Positions 1 through 9,275 of a DNA stretch of 64,000 bases are shown here, piece by piece. Source of the DNA: Sinomonas humi. Lineage in GTDB: Bacteria > Actinomycetota > Actinomycetes > Actinomycetales > Micrococcaceae. Where the stretch lies: assembly GCF_000802235.1 (NCBI RefSeq), contig NZ_JTDL01000144.1, forward strand, positions 1 to 64,000, written 5' to 3'. Each line of letters begins with the position of its first letter. Positions within the stretch are counted from its first letter, which is position 1. A model generated the notes under the pieces. It was not told the DNA's origin. It saw only the letters and a list, made by a program, of their open reading frames with translations, and searched no databases. A program made the position numbers and the translations under genes.

Positions 1-1
1 C

Positions 2-655
2 GACTGGGACACCGGGGCCGCGCTCGGGGTCGGGCGCACCGCCTACCGCCCGCCCAAGGCACTGCGCCGCTACCTCGCCCACCGCGACGGCGGATGCAGG
101 TTCCCCGGCTGCACCCGCCCCGCCCACGCCTGCGAACCCGACCACACCACCGAATGGCAGGACGGCGGCACCACCGACCCCCGCAACCTCGCCCTCCTGT
201 GCCGGAAACACCACGCCCTCAAATCCATCGGCGCCTGGACCTACCACCACCCACCAGACAGCCACCACCAACCAGACAGCCACCTGCCTCCAGACGGCCA
301 CCGCCAACCCGAGGCCGAGGAATCGAGCGGGGGCGCTACGCCGCCGGGACACCTGAACCCGTCGGGCCGCTCGAAAGCGCCGGGAAGTCTGGAATGGACA
401 TCACCGCTCGGGCGCACCTACATCAGCGAGCCCGCAGACCGGCCTGCAGACGCGAAGGACCCCGGCGCACACACGTGCGTGCCTGAATCGCCCGGCACCG
501 AAGCCGGCTCGTCCGCTTGCGACGACTTTCGGCCTGCCTGGGACGGCTTTCGGTCGGCCCCTCCCGACAACCGGTCCATCGCGCCGAGCGAGTCACCATC
601 GGGAAGCGAGCCTGCTACCCAACGGCCACGCCAAGGAGAACCGCCGCCGTTCTAA
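2..655 (+). CDS. HNH endonuclease (DUF222 family), C-terminal part
   Basis: The gene enters from the left edge already in frame and ends at TAA 653-655, leaving 217 residues. The HNH nuclease core is clear near the start: CRFPGC, then a DHTTEWQDGG segment, then LALLCRKHHALKS, which together give the zinc cysteines and the catalytic histidines of the family. The rest (about residues 80-217) is low-complexity, rich in Pro, His, Ser and Gln, with short PDSH/PDGH repeats. DUF222-HNH proteins are abundant in Micrococcaceae and their biological role is poorly understood. The DUF222 part lies outside the window. No ATG start is visible because the 5' end is missing. Confidence 0.88.
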   Translation, partial: DWDTGAALGVGRTAYRPPKALRRYLAHRDGGCRFPGCTRPAHACEPDHTTEWQDGGTTDPRNLALLCRKHHALKSIGAWTYHHPPDSHHQPDSHLPPDGHRQPEAEESSGGATPPGHLNPSGRSKAPGSLEWTSPLGRTYISEPADRPADAKDPGAHTCVPESPGTEAGSSACDDFRPAWDGFRSAPPDNRSIAPSESPSGSEPATQRPRQGEPPPF

Positions 656-657
656 GA

Positions 658-693
658 GCACTCAGCGTTCAAAGCGCACTCAGCGTTCAAGCC
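658..693. repeat. Two tandem 18-bp copies after the HNH gene
   Basis: The unit GCACTCAGCGTTCAA plus three bases occurs at 658-675 and 676-693, a few bases past the HNH stop. The 110-bp gap between the HNH stop and the converging lyase gene holds nothing else recognisable. Confidence 0.6.
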
Positions 694-765
694 CACTCGG
701 AAACGTCGGACGGGATCCTCCTCGCTTAACGTCCCCCCGCTTGACTCCCACCTGCGAAGTCCACG

Positions 766-1587
766 CTAGACACCCGCGCGCCGCAGCACGGATTCGGCGT
801 GCCTCAGGATCGGTCCGTCGATCATTCGCCCCTGATGTTGAAAAACTCCGGTGCCAGCGGTCTCGGCCGCGGCGAGCAGCTCGCGGGCGGCAACAACAGC
901 CTCTTCGCTAGGCGCGTATGCCTCTCGCACAACCGCCACCTGACTGGGGTGAATGCATGCCTTGGCGGTAAATCCAGAGGCTGCGGCGTCGACCGACTCG
1001 GTGGCAAGACCAGCAAGATCAGGTATCGCGGTGTAGACGGCATCTATTGCCGCCTTGCCGAACGCCCCCGCCGAGAGCAGCACGGTCGAACGGGCGTGGA
1101 GAGCCACGGCGCGATAACCGCCGTCGTCCGCCCTGCTCGACGTGCCGCCCAAGGAAGCGATCAGATCCTCTGCACCCCACATGAGGCCGACGACGTTCGG
1201 CTCAGCAGCAATCCCACCGCAGTTGAGTACGCCAAGCGCCGTCTCGCAGAGTGCAACAACGTCAAGATCAGGGAGCTGGCGCACCTGTTCGACGCTCTCG
1301 GCCTTGGCGAGCATGACAGTGCGATATGGCGTTGTCGCGAGGGCCGCCAGGTCCGCTTCAAAATCGGCCGTCGAGGCGGCGTTGATGCGCACGATTGTCC
1401 GCGCAGGGTCGAGGGGGTGCGCGGCGAGGTTCTCTCTGGCGCTCTGCTTGGCATCCGGTGCGACTGCGTCTTCCAGATCGAGGATGACGGCGTCGGCACG
1501 GTCGGCTGCCTTGGCGAAGCGCTCGGGGCGGTCAGCCGGGCAGAAAAGGAGAGCGGGGCCCATAGAGAAGGGCACTGCGAAGGTCAT
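766..1587 (-). CDS. citE: HpcH/HpaI aldolase / citrate lyase beta-like (CitE) CoA lyase
   Basis: A 273-residue lyase of the CitE-like family. Family signs are the N-terminal [15 protein letters not shown], the metal-binding ILDLEDAV segment, TIVRINA, and GLMWGAEDL further on. I start it at ATG 1587, which overlaps the MaoC stop as ATGA; the longer reading adds 10 unlikely residues. It is the last gene of the minus-strand operon. In the matching M. tuberculosis locus the CitE homologue (Rv2498c) has been reported to cleave HMG-CoA and citramalyl-CoA. A leucine/itaconate CoA-lyase role is therefore more likely than citrate cleavage, but this is inference from gene order. Confidence 0.87.
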   Translation of the reverse strand: MTFAVPFSMGPALLFCPADRPERFAKAADRADAVILDLEDAVAPDAKQSARENLAAHPLDPARTIVRINAASTADFEADLAALATTPYRTVMLAKAESVEQVRQLPDLDVVALCETALGVLNCGGIAAEPNVVGLMWGAEDLIASLGGTSSRADDGGYRAVALHARSTVLLSAGAFGKAAIDAVYTAIPDLAGLATESVDAAASGFTAKACIHPSQVAVVREAYAPSEEAVVAARELLAAAETAGTGVFQHQGRMIDGPILRHAESVLRRAGV

Positions 1588-2126
1588 CGATGAGCATCCT
1601 TGGTCCACATCAGGCACGTGCGCTTGGCACGGGCGACGACGACGCCGTCCTGATTGCGGCCGATGTGCTCCATCGTCACGATCCCCTGACCGGGACGGGA
1701 CGATGACAGCCGCTTCTCGAGGACGACAGTTTCCGTGTAGAGCGTATCGCCGTGGAACAGGGGGTGCGGGAACGAGACGTCGGTGAGGCCGAGCTGCGCA
1801 ACGATAGTGCCTTGGGTGAGCTGGGCGACCGATTGCCCGACCAGCGTCGCCAGCGTGAACATCGAATTGACGAGCCGTTGGCCGAAGGGCTGGCTAGCGC
1901 TCCACGCGGCGTCGAGGTGGAGGGCCTGAGTATTCATCGTCAACGCGGTAAAGAAGACATTGTCGGCCTCAGTGACGGTGCGCCCGGGGCGGTGAGCGTA
2001 GACAACGCCCTGCTCGATCTCGTCGTAGTACAGCCCTCGTTGCTCGACAATGCGAGGCTGATCCCCGTTCGGCTGATCCCCGTTCACCTGGTTCCCGTTC
2101 GGCTGTTCCCTCGCCTCAGGGCTCAT
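1584..2126 (-). CDS. MaoC-family (hot-dog fold) acyl-CoA dehydratase
   Basis: A 180-residue single hot-dog MaoC-like hydratase. The family pattern is visible: an acidic-aromatic entry segment ([20 protein letters not shown]), a hydratase stretch around [14 protein letters not shown], and a C-terminal strand with [12 protein letters not shown]. The chosen ATG at 2126 overlaps the end of the CoA-transferase B gene by 11 bases; the longer reading has an atypical N-terminus. The first 25 residues carry NGDQP-type repeats not expected in the family. Between a CoA transferase and a CitE lyase it probably hydrates an unsaturated branched CoA ester (methylglutaconyl-CoA- or itaconyl-CoA-like); the substrate is inferred. 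Confidence 0.85.
   Translation of the reverse strand: MSPEAREQPNGNQVNGDQPNGDQPRIVEQRGLYYDEIEQGVVYAHRPGRTVTEADNVFFTALTMNTQALHLDAAWSASQPFGQRLVNSMFTLATLVGQSVAQLTQGTIVAQLGLTDVSFPHPLFHGDTLYTETVVLEKRLSSSRPGQGIVTMEHIGRNQDGVVVARAKRTCLMWTKDAHR
2050..2115 (-). repeat. Degenerate 15-bp tandem repeat in the MaoC N-terminus
   Basis: On the plus strand, four adjacent units of roughly 15 bases (cores GTTCGGCTGATCCCC, GTTCACCTGGTTCCC, GTTCGGCTGTTCCC) encode the NGDQP/NGNQV run of the MaoC protein. The unit is a multiple of three, so copy changes keep frame. Confidence 0.6.
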
Positions 2127-2778
2127 TGTCGTGGATCTCCACATCGAGTTCGGCATCGGTCTTTGCGGCGACCTCGTCCTCCGTTACGCCCGGGGCAAGC
2201 TCCCGGAGCACGAAGACGGAGCGCTCCCCATCGTGGACGACGTCGATCACTCCGAGGTCGGTGATAATGCGATCCACGCAGCCAGTCCCGGTGAGCGGGA
2301 GCGTGCATTCGCGCAGCAGCTTCGGCTTCCCCGTCTTGTCCGTGTGATCCATCATCACGATGAGCTTCTTTGCGCCAAAGACGAGGTCCATCGCGCCGCC
2401 CATGCCTTTGACCATCTTGCCGGGGATCATCCAGTTCGCCAGATCGCCGCTCTGAGACACCTCCATTGCGCCCAATACCGCTACGTCGACGTGACCGCCA
2501 CGGACCATTCCGAAAGAGGTGGCGGAATCGAAGAAGGCCGCACCCTTATTGACCGTCACCGTCTCTTTGCCGGCGTTGATGAGGTCCGGATCGATTTGAT
2601 CCTCGGCAGGATAGGGGCCGGTTCCGAGGATGCCGTTCTCCGAGTGCAGCACAACTTCGACACCGTCGGGGATGTAGTTCGGAATGAGGGTCGGCATTCC
2701 GATGCCGAGATTCACGTATTGACCGTTCTTGAGTTCGCGGGCCACTCGCGCAGCCAGCTCGTTCCGCGACCAGGGCAT
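2116..2778 (-). CDS. scoB: 3-oxoacid CoA-transferase subunit B
   Basis: A 220-residue B subunit of a family I CoA transferase. The catalytic glutamate sits in the HSENGILG motif near residue 47, preceded by the GIGMPTL loop; [16 protein letters not shown] is a typical later stretch. The start ATG overlaps the stop of subunit A by one base (TGATG), so the two are translationally coupled. With subunit A it would move CoA between succinyl-CoA and a 3-oxoacid such as acetoacetate, which leucine breakdown releases. An adipate-type (PcaIJ) substrate is possible but less likely in this operon. Confidence 0.92.
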   Translation of the reverse strand: MPWSRNELAARVARELKNGQYVNLGIGMPTLIPNYIPDGVEVVLHSENGILGTGPYPAEDQIDPDLINAGKETVTVNKGAAFFDSATSFGMVRGGHVDVAVLGAMEVSQSGDLANWMIPGKMVKGMGGAMDLVFGAKKLIVMMDHTDKTGKPKLLRECTLPLTGTGCVDRIITDLGVIDVVHDGERSVFVLRELAPGVTEDEVAAKTDAELDVEIHDNEP

Positions 2779-3569
2779 CAGGAAGCCTCCCCTCTCGACT
2801 GGCCGGCACCCGTCGCGGCCGTCCTCTTCTCGATTCTCTTCTCCCCCAACGGGCTATCGGAGGGCACGTGCACAATGCGCTGGACAAAGATCCCGGGGGT
2901 ATGGATGTGCTCCGGGTTGAGTTCGCCCGGCTCGACGAGCTCCTCGACCTCGGCGATGGTGACCCTTCCCGCCATGGCACAGAGCGGGTTGAAGTTCATT
3001 GCGGTCTCGTGGAAGACGAGGTTCCCGTGCCGGTCTCCCTTGAGGGCGTGCACAAGACCGAAGTCGGGGGTCAACGACTCCTCGAGGACGTACTCGGCGC
3101 CGTGAAACGTGCGCACCTCCTTTGGTGAGGAAGCCTTCGCGACGTTCCCTTCGGCGTCGTACTTCTGCGGCAGGCCGCCTTCGGCGACCTGCGTTCCGAC
3201 TCCCGCCGAGGTATAGAACGCCGGGATGCCAGCTCCTCCGGCTCTCAGCTTCTCCGCGAGCGTCCCTTGCGGCGTGAGGACGACCTCGAGCTCCCCTGCC
3301 AAGAACTGCCGCGCGAACTCCTTGTTCTCGCCTACGTAGGAGCTCACTGTGCGCCGTATTCGGCCTGAGGAGAGGAGGACGCCGAGGCCCCAGTCGTCGA
3401 CGCCGCAGTTGTTGCTGATCGTCTCGAGGTCCTTCGTGCCTCGGCGGAACAACGCGTCGATGAGGCCAACGGGAATTCCGCACAGCCCGAAGCCACCGAC
3501 GGCGAGGGAAGCCCCGTCCGGGATGTCAGCCACGGCCTCCTCGACAGTGGCCACCACTTTGTCGATCAC
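2778..3569 (-). CDS. scoA: 3-oxoacid CoA-transferase subunit A
   Basis: A 263-residue A subunit of a family I CoA transferase. It carries the glycine-rich CoA/oxyanion loop GGFGLCGIP (about residues 24-32) and the conserved SNNCG segment. The start is GTG 3569, preceded by a strong GGAGGAGGGG ribosome site. It lies 49 bases downstream of the acyl-CoA dehydrogenase and is coupled to subunit B. Its job is taken to be the succinyl-CoA:acetoacetate step after HMG-CoA cleavage. Confidence 0.92.
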   Translation of the reverse strand: MIDKVVATVEEAVADIPDGASLAVGGFGLCGIPVGLIDALFRRGTKDLETISNNCGVDDWGLGVLLSSGRIRRTVSSYVGENKEFARQFLAGELEVVLTPQGTLAEKLRAGGAGIPAFYTSAGVGTQVAEGGLPQKYDAEGNVAKASSPKEVRTFHGAEYVLEESLTPDFGLVHALKGDRHGNLVFHETAMNFNPLCAMAGRVTIAEVEELVEPGELNPEHIHTPGIFVQRIVHVPSDSPLGEKRIEKRTAATGAGQSRGEAS

Positions 3570-3618
3570 AGCCCCTCCTCCAGAATCCGACTCCTAGATT
3601 TACGCCCTGGCACCCAAG

Positions 3619-4794
3619 CTACAGCCCCAGCTCCCGCGCAATCAGCATGAGCTGCACCTCGGTTGTCCCCTCCCCCACCTCGAGGATCTTCGAATCGCGG
3701 TAGTGGCGCGCCACAGTGAATTCGTTGATGAACCCGTAACCGCCGAACACTTGGGTCGCATCGCGGGCGTTGTCCATCGCCGCCTCTCCGGCAACCATCT
3801 TCGCGATCGCCGCCTCGGTCTTGAACGGCTTGCCTGCGAGCATCCGGGCGGCAGCGTCGTAATAGGCGAGCCGTGCGGTGTGAGCGCGGGCCTTCATCCG
3901 GGCGATCTTGAACTGGATGGCCTGGTACTTGCCGATAGCCGTTCCGAACGCACTGCGCTCCTTCGCATACTTGACCGACAGGTCAACACACCCTTGAGCC
4001 GCGCCGGTCGCGAGCGCGGCGATGGCGATGCGGCCCTCGTCGAGGATCGAGAGGAAGTTGGCGTACCCGCGGCCTCGCACCCCGAGCAAGTTCTCCTCAG
4101 GCACTCGAGCGTCTTTGAAGGAGAGCGGGTGGGTGTCCGAGGCGTTCCAGCCGACCTTGTTGTAGGGCCGTTCCGCCCGGAACCCGGGGGTACCGGACGG
4201 AACGATGATCGTGGAGATCTCTTTGCGGGCAGTTCCGTCGTCCCGTTGCTCGGTGCCGGTCACCGCCGTCACGGTCACGAACTTGGTGATGTCCGTTCCG
4301 GAGTTCGTGATGAACTCCTTCGCACCGTTGATCACCCATTCGCGCCCCTCGGCACTATCCTGTAGGCGCGCGTAGGTCTTCGTCCCGCCCGCGTCCGAGC
4401 CAGCTTCGGGCTCCGTGAGCCCGAAGCCTGCGAGCGAGCGCCCGGCAGCGAGATCCGGCAGCCAAGTCTCCTTCTGTTTCTTGGTTCCGAACCGGTAGAC
4501 GGGCATCGCACCAAGCGAAACTCCGGCCTCGAGGGTGATGGCGACCGACTGGTCGACGCGCCCGAGCTGTTCGAGCGCGAGGGCCAGGGCGAAGTAGTCG
4601 CCGCCCATGCCGCCGTACTCCTCGGGGAAGGGCAGGCCGAAGAGGCCGAGATCACCCATCTGCGCCACGATCTCGTAGGGGAAGCTGTGCTCCTCGTCGT
4701 GCCGTTGCGATACGGGCGCGACGACCTCGTCCGCGAACTCGCGCACGGTATCGCTGAGCTCCTGGTATTCGTCGTCGAGTTGGAAGTCGACCAT
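3619..4794 (-). CDS. Acyl-CoA dehydrogenase (isovaleryl-CoA-type candidate)
   Basis: A 391-residue flavin acyl-CoA dehydrogenase of standard length. FGLTEPEAGSDAGG is the FAD/substrate signature, and the C-terminal VGEGTTEVQ holds the glutamate expected to abstract the alpha proton; QVFGGYGF precedes it. Start ATG 4794 follows a GAGGAG site and lies 10 bases after the carboxylase alpha stop. Between carboxylase and CoA-transferase genes it matches the position of FadE19 in the M. tuberculosis leucine locus. Oxidation of isovaleryl-CoA or another branched acyl-CoA is likely; the exact chain is not determinable here. Confidence 0.9.
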   Translation of the reverse strand: MVDFQLDDEYQELSDTVREFADEVVAPVSQRHDEEHSFPYEIVAQMGDLGLFGLPFPEEYGGMGGDYFALALALEQLGRVDQSVAITLEAGVSLGAMPVYRFGTKKQKETWLPDLAAGRSLAGFGLTEPEAGSDAGGTKTYARLQDSAEGREWVINGAKEFITNSGTDITKFVTVTAVTGTEQRDDGTARKEISTIIVPSGTPGFRAERPYNKVGWNASDTHPLSFKDARVPEENLLGVRGRGYANFLSILDEGRIAIAALATGAAQGCVDLSVKYAKERSAFGTAIGKYQAIQFKIARMKARAHTARLAYYDAAARMLAGKPFKTEAAIAKMVAGEAAMDNARDATQVFGGYGFINEFTVARHYRDSKILEVGEGTTEVQLMLIARELGL

Positions 4795-4804
4795 GAGCAG
4801 CTCC

Positions 4805-6906
4805 TCAGGATTGGGGGGAAGGTTCGGGGGCGGCGTGAGTTGATGCGGGCGTTACGGTGGCCACGACCTGATCTGCCTTGACGAGCGCGCCGATGCCGAC
4901 ATGGAGCTGGACGGTCCCAGCGACGCCGGCGACGAGCTGGTGCTCCATCTTCATCGCCTCGACGCTCACGAGCGGCTGCCCGGCTCAACGCTCTGGCCCG
5001 GCGCGACGGCGACCGAAACGACGGTACCCGGCATGGGAGAGCGCACCTCGGGTGAGGCCTCGCCCTCGTTCCGGTGGATCGCGGCGAGAACTCGCTCGAG
5101 TCGCTCCGCGCGGCCGAGCACCGGGAACGCGATCGACCATCCGCCGTCGCCCAAGAAGATCCGCTGGCCCTCGCCAGCCCGGCCCACGGCCCACGAGTAC
5201 GTGTGCGGCTCGCCATCGAGCTCAAGCTGCACTGAATGGCCGACGACGGCGAAGCTCACCTTGCGCTCGCTGCCCGCCTCGACGGCGACGCGCCAGAGGT
5301 CGGGTGGAGTACCGCGATCGCCCTGAGGCGCGGAAACGCGCACGGTGACGACGCCGCCGTCCGGCGTTCCGAGCGTCACGCGTCTCGCAGCCGCGGCGCC
5401 GGAGCGCCACCCGTCCAGACGCCAAGCGCCGGCGCCGTCGTGCCGTTCCCGTGTGTGCTCGGCGAGGAGGGCTGCGGCGACCATTTCGGCCTCTTCCGGG
5501 GCCCGGAACTCGAGATGCTCAAGCCTCCGCTCGATGAGTGTCGTGTCGAGCTTGCCTGCCTGCACATCCGGGTCCTCGAGGAGCAGCCGCAGGTACTCGA
5601 TGTTGGTCGCGACGCCCAGAACGGCGTAGTCCGCGAGCGCAGCATCGAGCCGGGTGAGGGCTTCGTTCCGATCGCGGCCCCAGGCGATGGTCTTGGCGAG
5701 CATCGGGTCGTAGTCGGCGCTGATGTTCAGGCCCTCGAGGAGCGAACTGTCGACGCGGATCCCGCTCCCTACGGGCTCTCGCAGGAACTCGATGGTTCCC
5801 GTCGCGGGGAGGAATTCCCGCCGTCCGGCTCCGGTCTCGACCAGCGCCTCGGAGTAGACGCGCGCTTCGATGGCGTGGCCATCGAGGTGGAGATCGTCTT
5901 GGACGAGCCCAAGCGGTTCCCCAGCGGCGATGCGGAGCTGCTGCTCGACGAGGTCCACCCCCGTGACCATCTCGGTGACGGGGTGCTCAACCTGCAGGCG
6001 CGTGTTCATCTCCATGAAGAAGAATTCGTCGGGTGCCTCGTCGCTCACGAGGAATTCCACCGTCCCGGCGCCGGTGTAGCCGACGCTGCGCGCGGCGTCG
6101 CACGCCGCCTGGCCGATCTTGGCCCGCGTCTGCGCGCCCAGCGCCGTGTCGAACAGGGGCGAAGGTGCCTCCTCGATGACCTTCTGGTGGCGCCGCTGCA
6201 GGGAGCACTCACGCTCGCCCAGGTGGATGGTGTTGCCGTGCTGGTCGGCGAGGACCTGGACCTCGATGTGCCGCGGCGCACGGATGAGCCGCTCGAGGAA
6301 CAGCGTGTCGTCCCCGAACGCGGCGGCGGCGACCCGGCGGGCCGTCGCGAGCGCTCGAGGAAGCTCGTCGGCCGACTCGACGACGTGCATTCCCTTCCCG
6401 CCGCCCCCGGCGGAGGGCTTGATCAGCAGCGGGTACCCCACGCCGTCGGCCGCCTCCACTAGCTCAGCGTCGGTGAGCCCCGGGCGGGCGATGCCGGGCA
6501 CCACCGGCACACCGAAGCCCGCCACGTGGTTCTTGGCCCGGATCTTGTCCCCCATGACCGCGAGGGCCTCGACCCCCGGGCCCACGAACGTGATCCCCGC
6601 CTCGCCCAGCGCCCGGGCGAAGGCCTCGTTCTCGCTGAGGAAGCCATAGCCGGGATGGACAGCGTCGGCCCCAGTGGCACGGCAGGCCTCAACGATCGCG
6701 GCGATGTTGAGGTAGCTTTCCGGAGCGGCCGCAGGGCCGATACGCACGGCCTCGTCCGCCTCACGGACGTGCCGCGCGCCACCATCGGCGTCGCTGTAGA
6801 CGGCAACGGACGCAATGCCGAGTCTGCGCAGGGTACGGATGACGCGGCACGCGATCTCCCCGCGGTTGGCGACGAGGACCTTGGTGAAGAGTGGGGCTTC
6901 CTTCAA
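4805..6906 (-). pseudogene. accA1: Methylcrotonyl/acyl-CoA carboxylase alpha subunit (biotin carboxylase + BCCP), frameshifted
   Basis: Biotin carboxylase begins with [16 protein letters not shown] and carries the ATP loop [13 protein letters not shown], then [17 protein letters not shown] and [17 protein letters not shown]. This frame runs into TGA at 4966-4968 just after PGQSVEPG. In the next frame, to TGA 4805-4807, the missing C-terminus continues with [12 protein letters not shown], the biotinylation motif. One extra G in the GGG run at 4979-4981 restores one standard acyl-CoA carboxylase alpha chain. As written, the product lacks its biotin-carrier domain. I prefer TTG 6906 as start: AGGAAGG lies about 8 bases before it, while GTG 6913-6915 sits too close. 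Sequencing error and true mutation cannot be told apart here. Confidence 0.88.
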
Positions 6907-6920
6907 ATGGCTCACCTTCC

Positions 6921-8528
6921 TCACATCCTGAAGACGCCGAACGAGGTGTCCGGCAGCGGCGCCTGGGCGACGACGTCGAGCGCCATGCCGAGCACGCGCC
7001 GGGTGTCCGACGGGTCGATGATGCCGTCGTCCCAGAGCCTGGCCGTCGAATAGTAGGGGCTCCCCTGCTCCTCGTACTGCGCCTTGATCGGGGCTTTGAA
7101 GGCCTCCTCGTCCTCGGCGCTCCACTCCTCGCCGCGGGCTTCGAGCTGCTCGCGCTTGACCGTCGCAAGGACGCTGGCCGCCTGGTTCCCGCCCATGACC
7201 GAGACCCGGCTCGCCGGCCACATCCACAGGAAGCGCGGCGAGTACGCGCGCCCGCACATCGAGTAGTTCCCCGCGCCGAACGATCCCCCGATCACCACGG
7301 TCAGCTTGGGGACGCGCGTCGTCGCGACGGCGGCGACCATCTTCGCACCGTGCTTGGCGATCCCGCCTCGCTCGTAGTCCCGGCCGACCATGAAGCCGGA
7401 GATGTTCTGCAGGAACACGAGCGGGGTGCCGCGCTGGTCGCACAGCTCGATGAAGTGCGCGCCCTTCATCGCGGACTCGGAGAACAGCACCCCGTTGTTC
7501 GCCACGATCCCCACAGGATGGCCGTGGATCCGCGCGAACCCCGTGACGAGCGTCTGCCCGTAGTCCTTCTTGAACTCGTGGAACTCGCTTCCGTCGACGA
7601 TCCGCGCGAGCACCTCGTGCACGTCGTACCTGGCGTTGACGTCCGTGGGCACGACGCCGTACAGCTCGCCCTGGTCCGCCTTGGGCTCGACGGCGGCGAG
7701 GACCTCCCAAGGCGGGGAGGACGGCGGCGGGAGCGTCGCGACGATGCCGCGGACGATGTCCAGGGCGTGCTCGTCGTTCTCCGCGAGGTGGTCCGCGACG
7801 CCGGAGATCTTGGCATGGACCTCGCCGCCGCCCAGTTCCTCGGCGCTCACGATCTCCCCGATCGCGGCCTTCACCAGCGGCGGGCCGCCGAGGAAGATCG
7901 TCCCCTGGTTCCGCACGATGACCGTCTCATCGCTCATCGCCGGCACATACGCACCCCCGGCGGTGCACGAGCCCAGCACGGCGGCGATCTGCGGGATCTT
8001 CGCCGCCGACATCCGCGCCTGGTTGTAGAAGATCCGCCCAAAGTGCTCCCGGTCCGGGAACACCTCGTCCTGCCGCGGCAGGAACGCCCCGCCCGAATCC
8101 ACGAGGTAGACACACGGAAGCCGGTTCTCGAGCGCGATCTCCTGCGCCCGCAGATGCTTCTTCACCGTCATCGGGTAGTACGTCCCGCCCTTGACTGTCG
8201 CATCGTTCGAGATCACGAGAACCTGCCGTCCGTGCACCAGCCCGATCCCCGCGATCACCCCGGCACCGGGGCTCTCGTCCCCATACATCCCGTTGGCGGC
8301 CAGGGGCGCGATCTCCAGGAACGGCGATCCCTCGTCCAGGAGCATCTCGATCCGCTCCCGCGGGAGCAGCTTCCCACGGGCGACATGCCGCTCCCGCGAT
8401 CGCTGCGGGCCGCCGAGCGCCGCAGCAGCAAGACGCTCGGCGAGCTCGGCGGCAAGCGCCCGCTGGGCGGCCTCGTTCTCCGCGAATTCCGCACTCGCAG
8501 GGTCGGCCCGGGTGAGCAGAGTCTCCAT
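6921..8528 (-). CDS. accD1: Acyl-CoA carboxylase beta subunit (methylcrotonyl-CoA carboxylase type)
   Basis: A 535-residue carboxyltransferase. [12 protein letters not shown] followed by [14 protein letters not shown] is typical of 3-methylcrotonyl-CoA carboxylase beta chains rather than propionyl-CoA ones. [16 protein letters not shown] forms the CoA/oxyanion region. Start ATG 8528 has GGAGG five bases upstream. It is the first gene of the minus-strand operon and faces the TetR gene across two operator-like repeats. Partner of the alpha subunit directly downstream, it would carboxylate methylcrotonyl-CoA in leucine breakdown. Confidence 0.92.
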   Translation of the reverse strand: METLLTRADPASAEFAENEAAQRALAAELAERLAAAALGGPQRSRERHVARGKLLPRERIEMLLDEGSPFLEIAPLAANGMYGDESPGAGVIAGIGLVHGRQVLVISNDATVKGGTYYPMTVKKHLRAQEIALENRLPCVYLVDSGGAFLPRQDEVFPDREHFGRIFYNQARMSAAKIPQIAAVLGSCTAGGAYVPAMSDETVIVRNQGTIFLGGPPLVKAAIGEIVSAEELGGGEVHAKISGVADHLAENDEHALDIVRGIVATLPPPSSPPWEVLAAVEPKADQGELYGVVPTDVNARYDVHEVLARIVDGSEFHEFKKDYGQTLVTGFARIHGHPVGIVANNGVLFSESAMKGAHFIELCDQRGTPLVFLQNISGFMVGRDYERGGIAKHGAKMVAAVATTRVPKLTVVIGGSFGAGNYSMCGRAYSPRFLWMWPASRVSVMGGNQAASVLATVKREQLEARGEEWSAEDEEAFKAPIKAQYEEQGSPYYSTARLWDDGIIDPSDTRRVLGMALDVVAQAPLPDTSFGVFRM

Positions 8529-8545
8529 CGAACCTCCGGCCTGAT

Positions 8546-8591
8546 CAGTTAGTGACGATTAACTGAAAACCAAGTTAGTCTGGATTAACTG
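8546..8591. promoter_or_regulatory. Two 20-bp TetR-type operator candidates
   Basis: CAGTTAGTGACGATTAACTG (8546-8565) and AAGTTAGTCTGGATTAACTG (8572-8591) are near-identical imperfect palindromes with arms of the type AGTTAgT/ATTAACT, 26 bases apart. They fill the divergent gap between the carboxylase beta gene and the TetR gene. On the minus strand a possible -35 TTGGTT (8568-8573) and -10 TAACTG (8546-8551), 16 bases apart, overlap them, so a bound repressor would block the operon promoter. Confidence 0.7.
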
Positions 8592-8633
8592 TGATGTCCA
8601 CCACTCCCCTGCCGCCACTCTTTCGGAGATCAT

Positions 8634-9275
8634 GTGAACGAGACCGCCAGCCCCCGCAGTGAGGCAAAGGCCGTACGGCGTCAAGCCCTTCTGGACGCGG
8701 CCGCGGCCCTGTTCGCTGCTCAAGGCTTCGCAGGAGTCTCCCTCGACGACCTGGGGGCCGCTGTCGGCGTCAGCGGACCTGCCATCTACCGCCACTTCAG
8801 TGGAAAGCAGGCTGTGCTCGGGGCCCTGCTCGTGGGAGTGAGCGAGGAGCTCCTCACCGGCGGCAGCCGTGCGGCAGGGCTCGCCCCAGGCGGGGAGGCC
8901 GACGACGGCGGAACCTCGCTCCGCGCGCTTGTGGCCTTCCATGTGGACTTCGCGCTCTCCAAACCTGACGTCATCCGCGTGCAGGACAGGGACTTCACGA
9001 GCCTCTCGCCGGAAGACCAGAACGCCGTGCGGACCCTCCAGCTCGCGTACGTCGACGTGTGGGTTGAGGCGCTCCGCCGCTTGCAGCCCGAGGCCTCCCG
9101 AGCCGAGTTGAGGCTCCGGGCCCAGGCGGTGTTCGGGCTCATCAACTCGACGCCGCACTCAGTAGGACGCACTCGGCGCGACGGGGGAAGGGTCCCCGCC
9201 GCGCCCGCCCGTAAGCTGCTCGAGTCAATGGCGCTGGCGGCGCTCACGGCGCCTTCAGCTACACCATCGTCATGA
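8634..9275 (+). CDS. TetR/AcrR family transcriptional regulator of the leucine-catabolic operon
   Basis: A 213-residue TetR protein. The N-terminal helix-turn-helix is clear (ALLDAAAALFAAQGF, then LDDLGAAVGVSGPAIYRHFSGK), followed by a helical ligand-binding domain. The start is GTG 8634 with GGAG ten bases upstream. It is divergent from the MCC operon, with twin operators between, and so probably represses that operon and itself. A TetR gene holds the same position (Rv2506) in M. tuberculosis. Its 3' end overlaps the convergent E2 gene by 17 bases. The effector is unknown; an acyl-CoA intermediate is the usual guess. Confidence 0.88.
   Translation: MNETASPRSEAKAVRRQALLDAAAALFAAQGFAGVSLDDLGAAVGVSGPAIYRHFSGKQAVLGALLVGVSEELLTGGSRAAGLAPGGEADDGGTSLRALVAFHVDFALSKPDVIRVQDRDFTSLSPEDQNAVRTLQLAYVDVWVEALRRLQPEASRAELRLRAQAVFGLINSTPHSVGRTRRDGGRVPAAPARKLLESMALAALTAPSATPSS

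Noticed and set aside
2-655. HNH gene as a mobile intron or transposon part
   Set aside because: DUF222-HNH genes are common free-standing genes in Micrococcaceae, and no inverted repeats or transposase are present.
6907-7710. Long upstream extension of the carboxylase alpha frame
   Set aside because: It is antisense-like composition inside accD1 and lacks family sequence; the biotin carboxylase starts near 6906.
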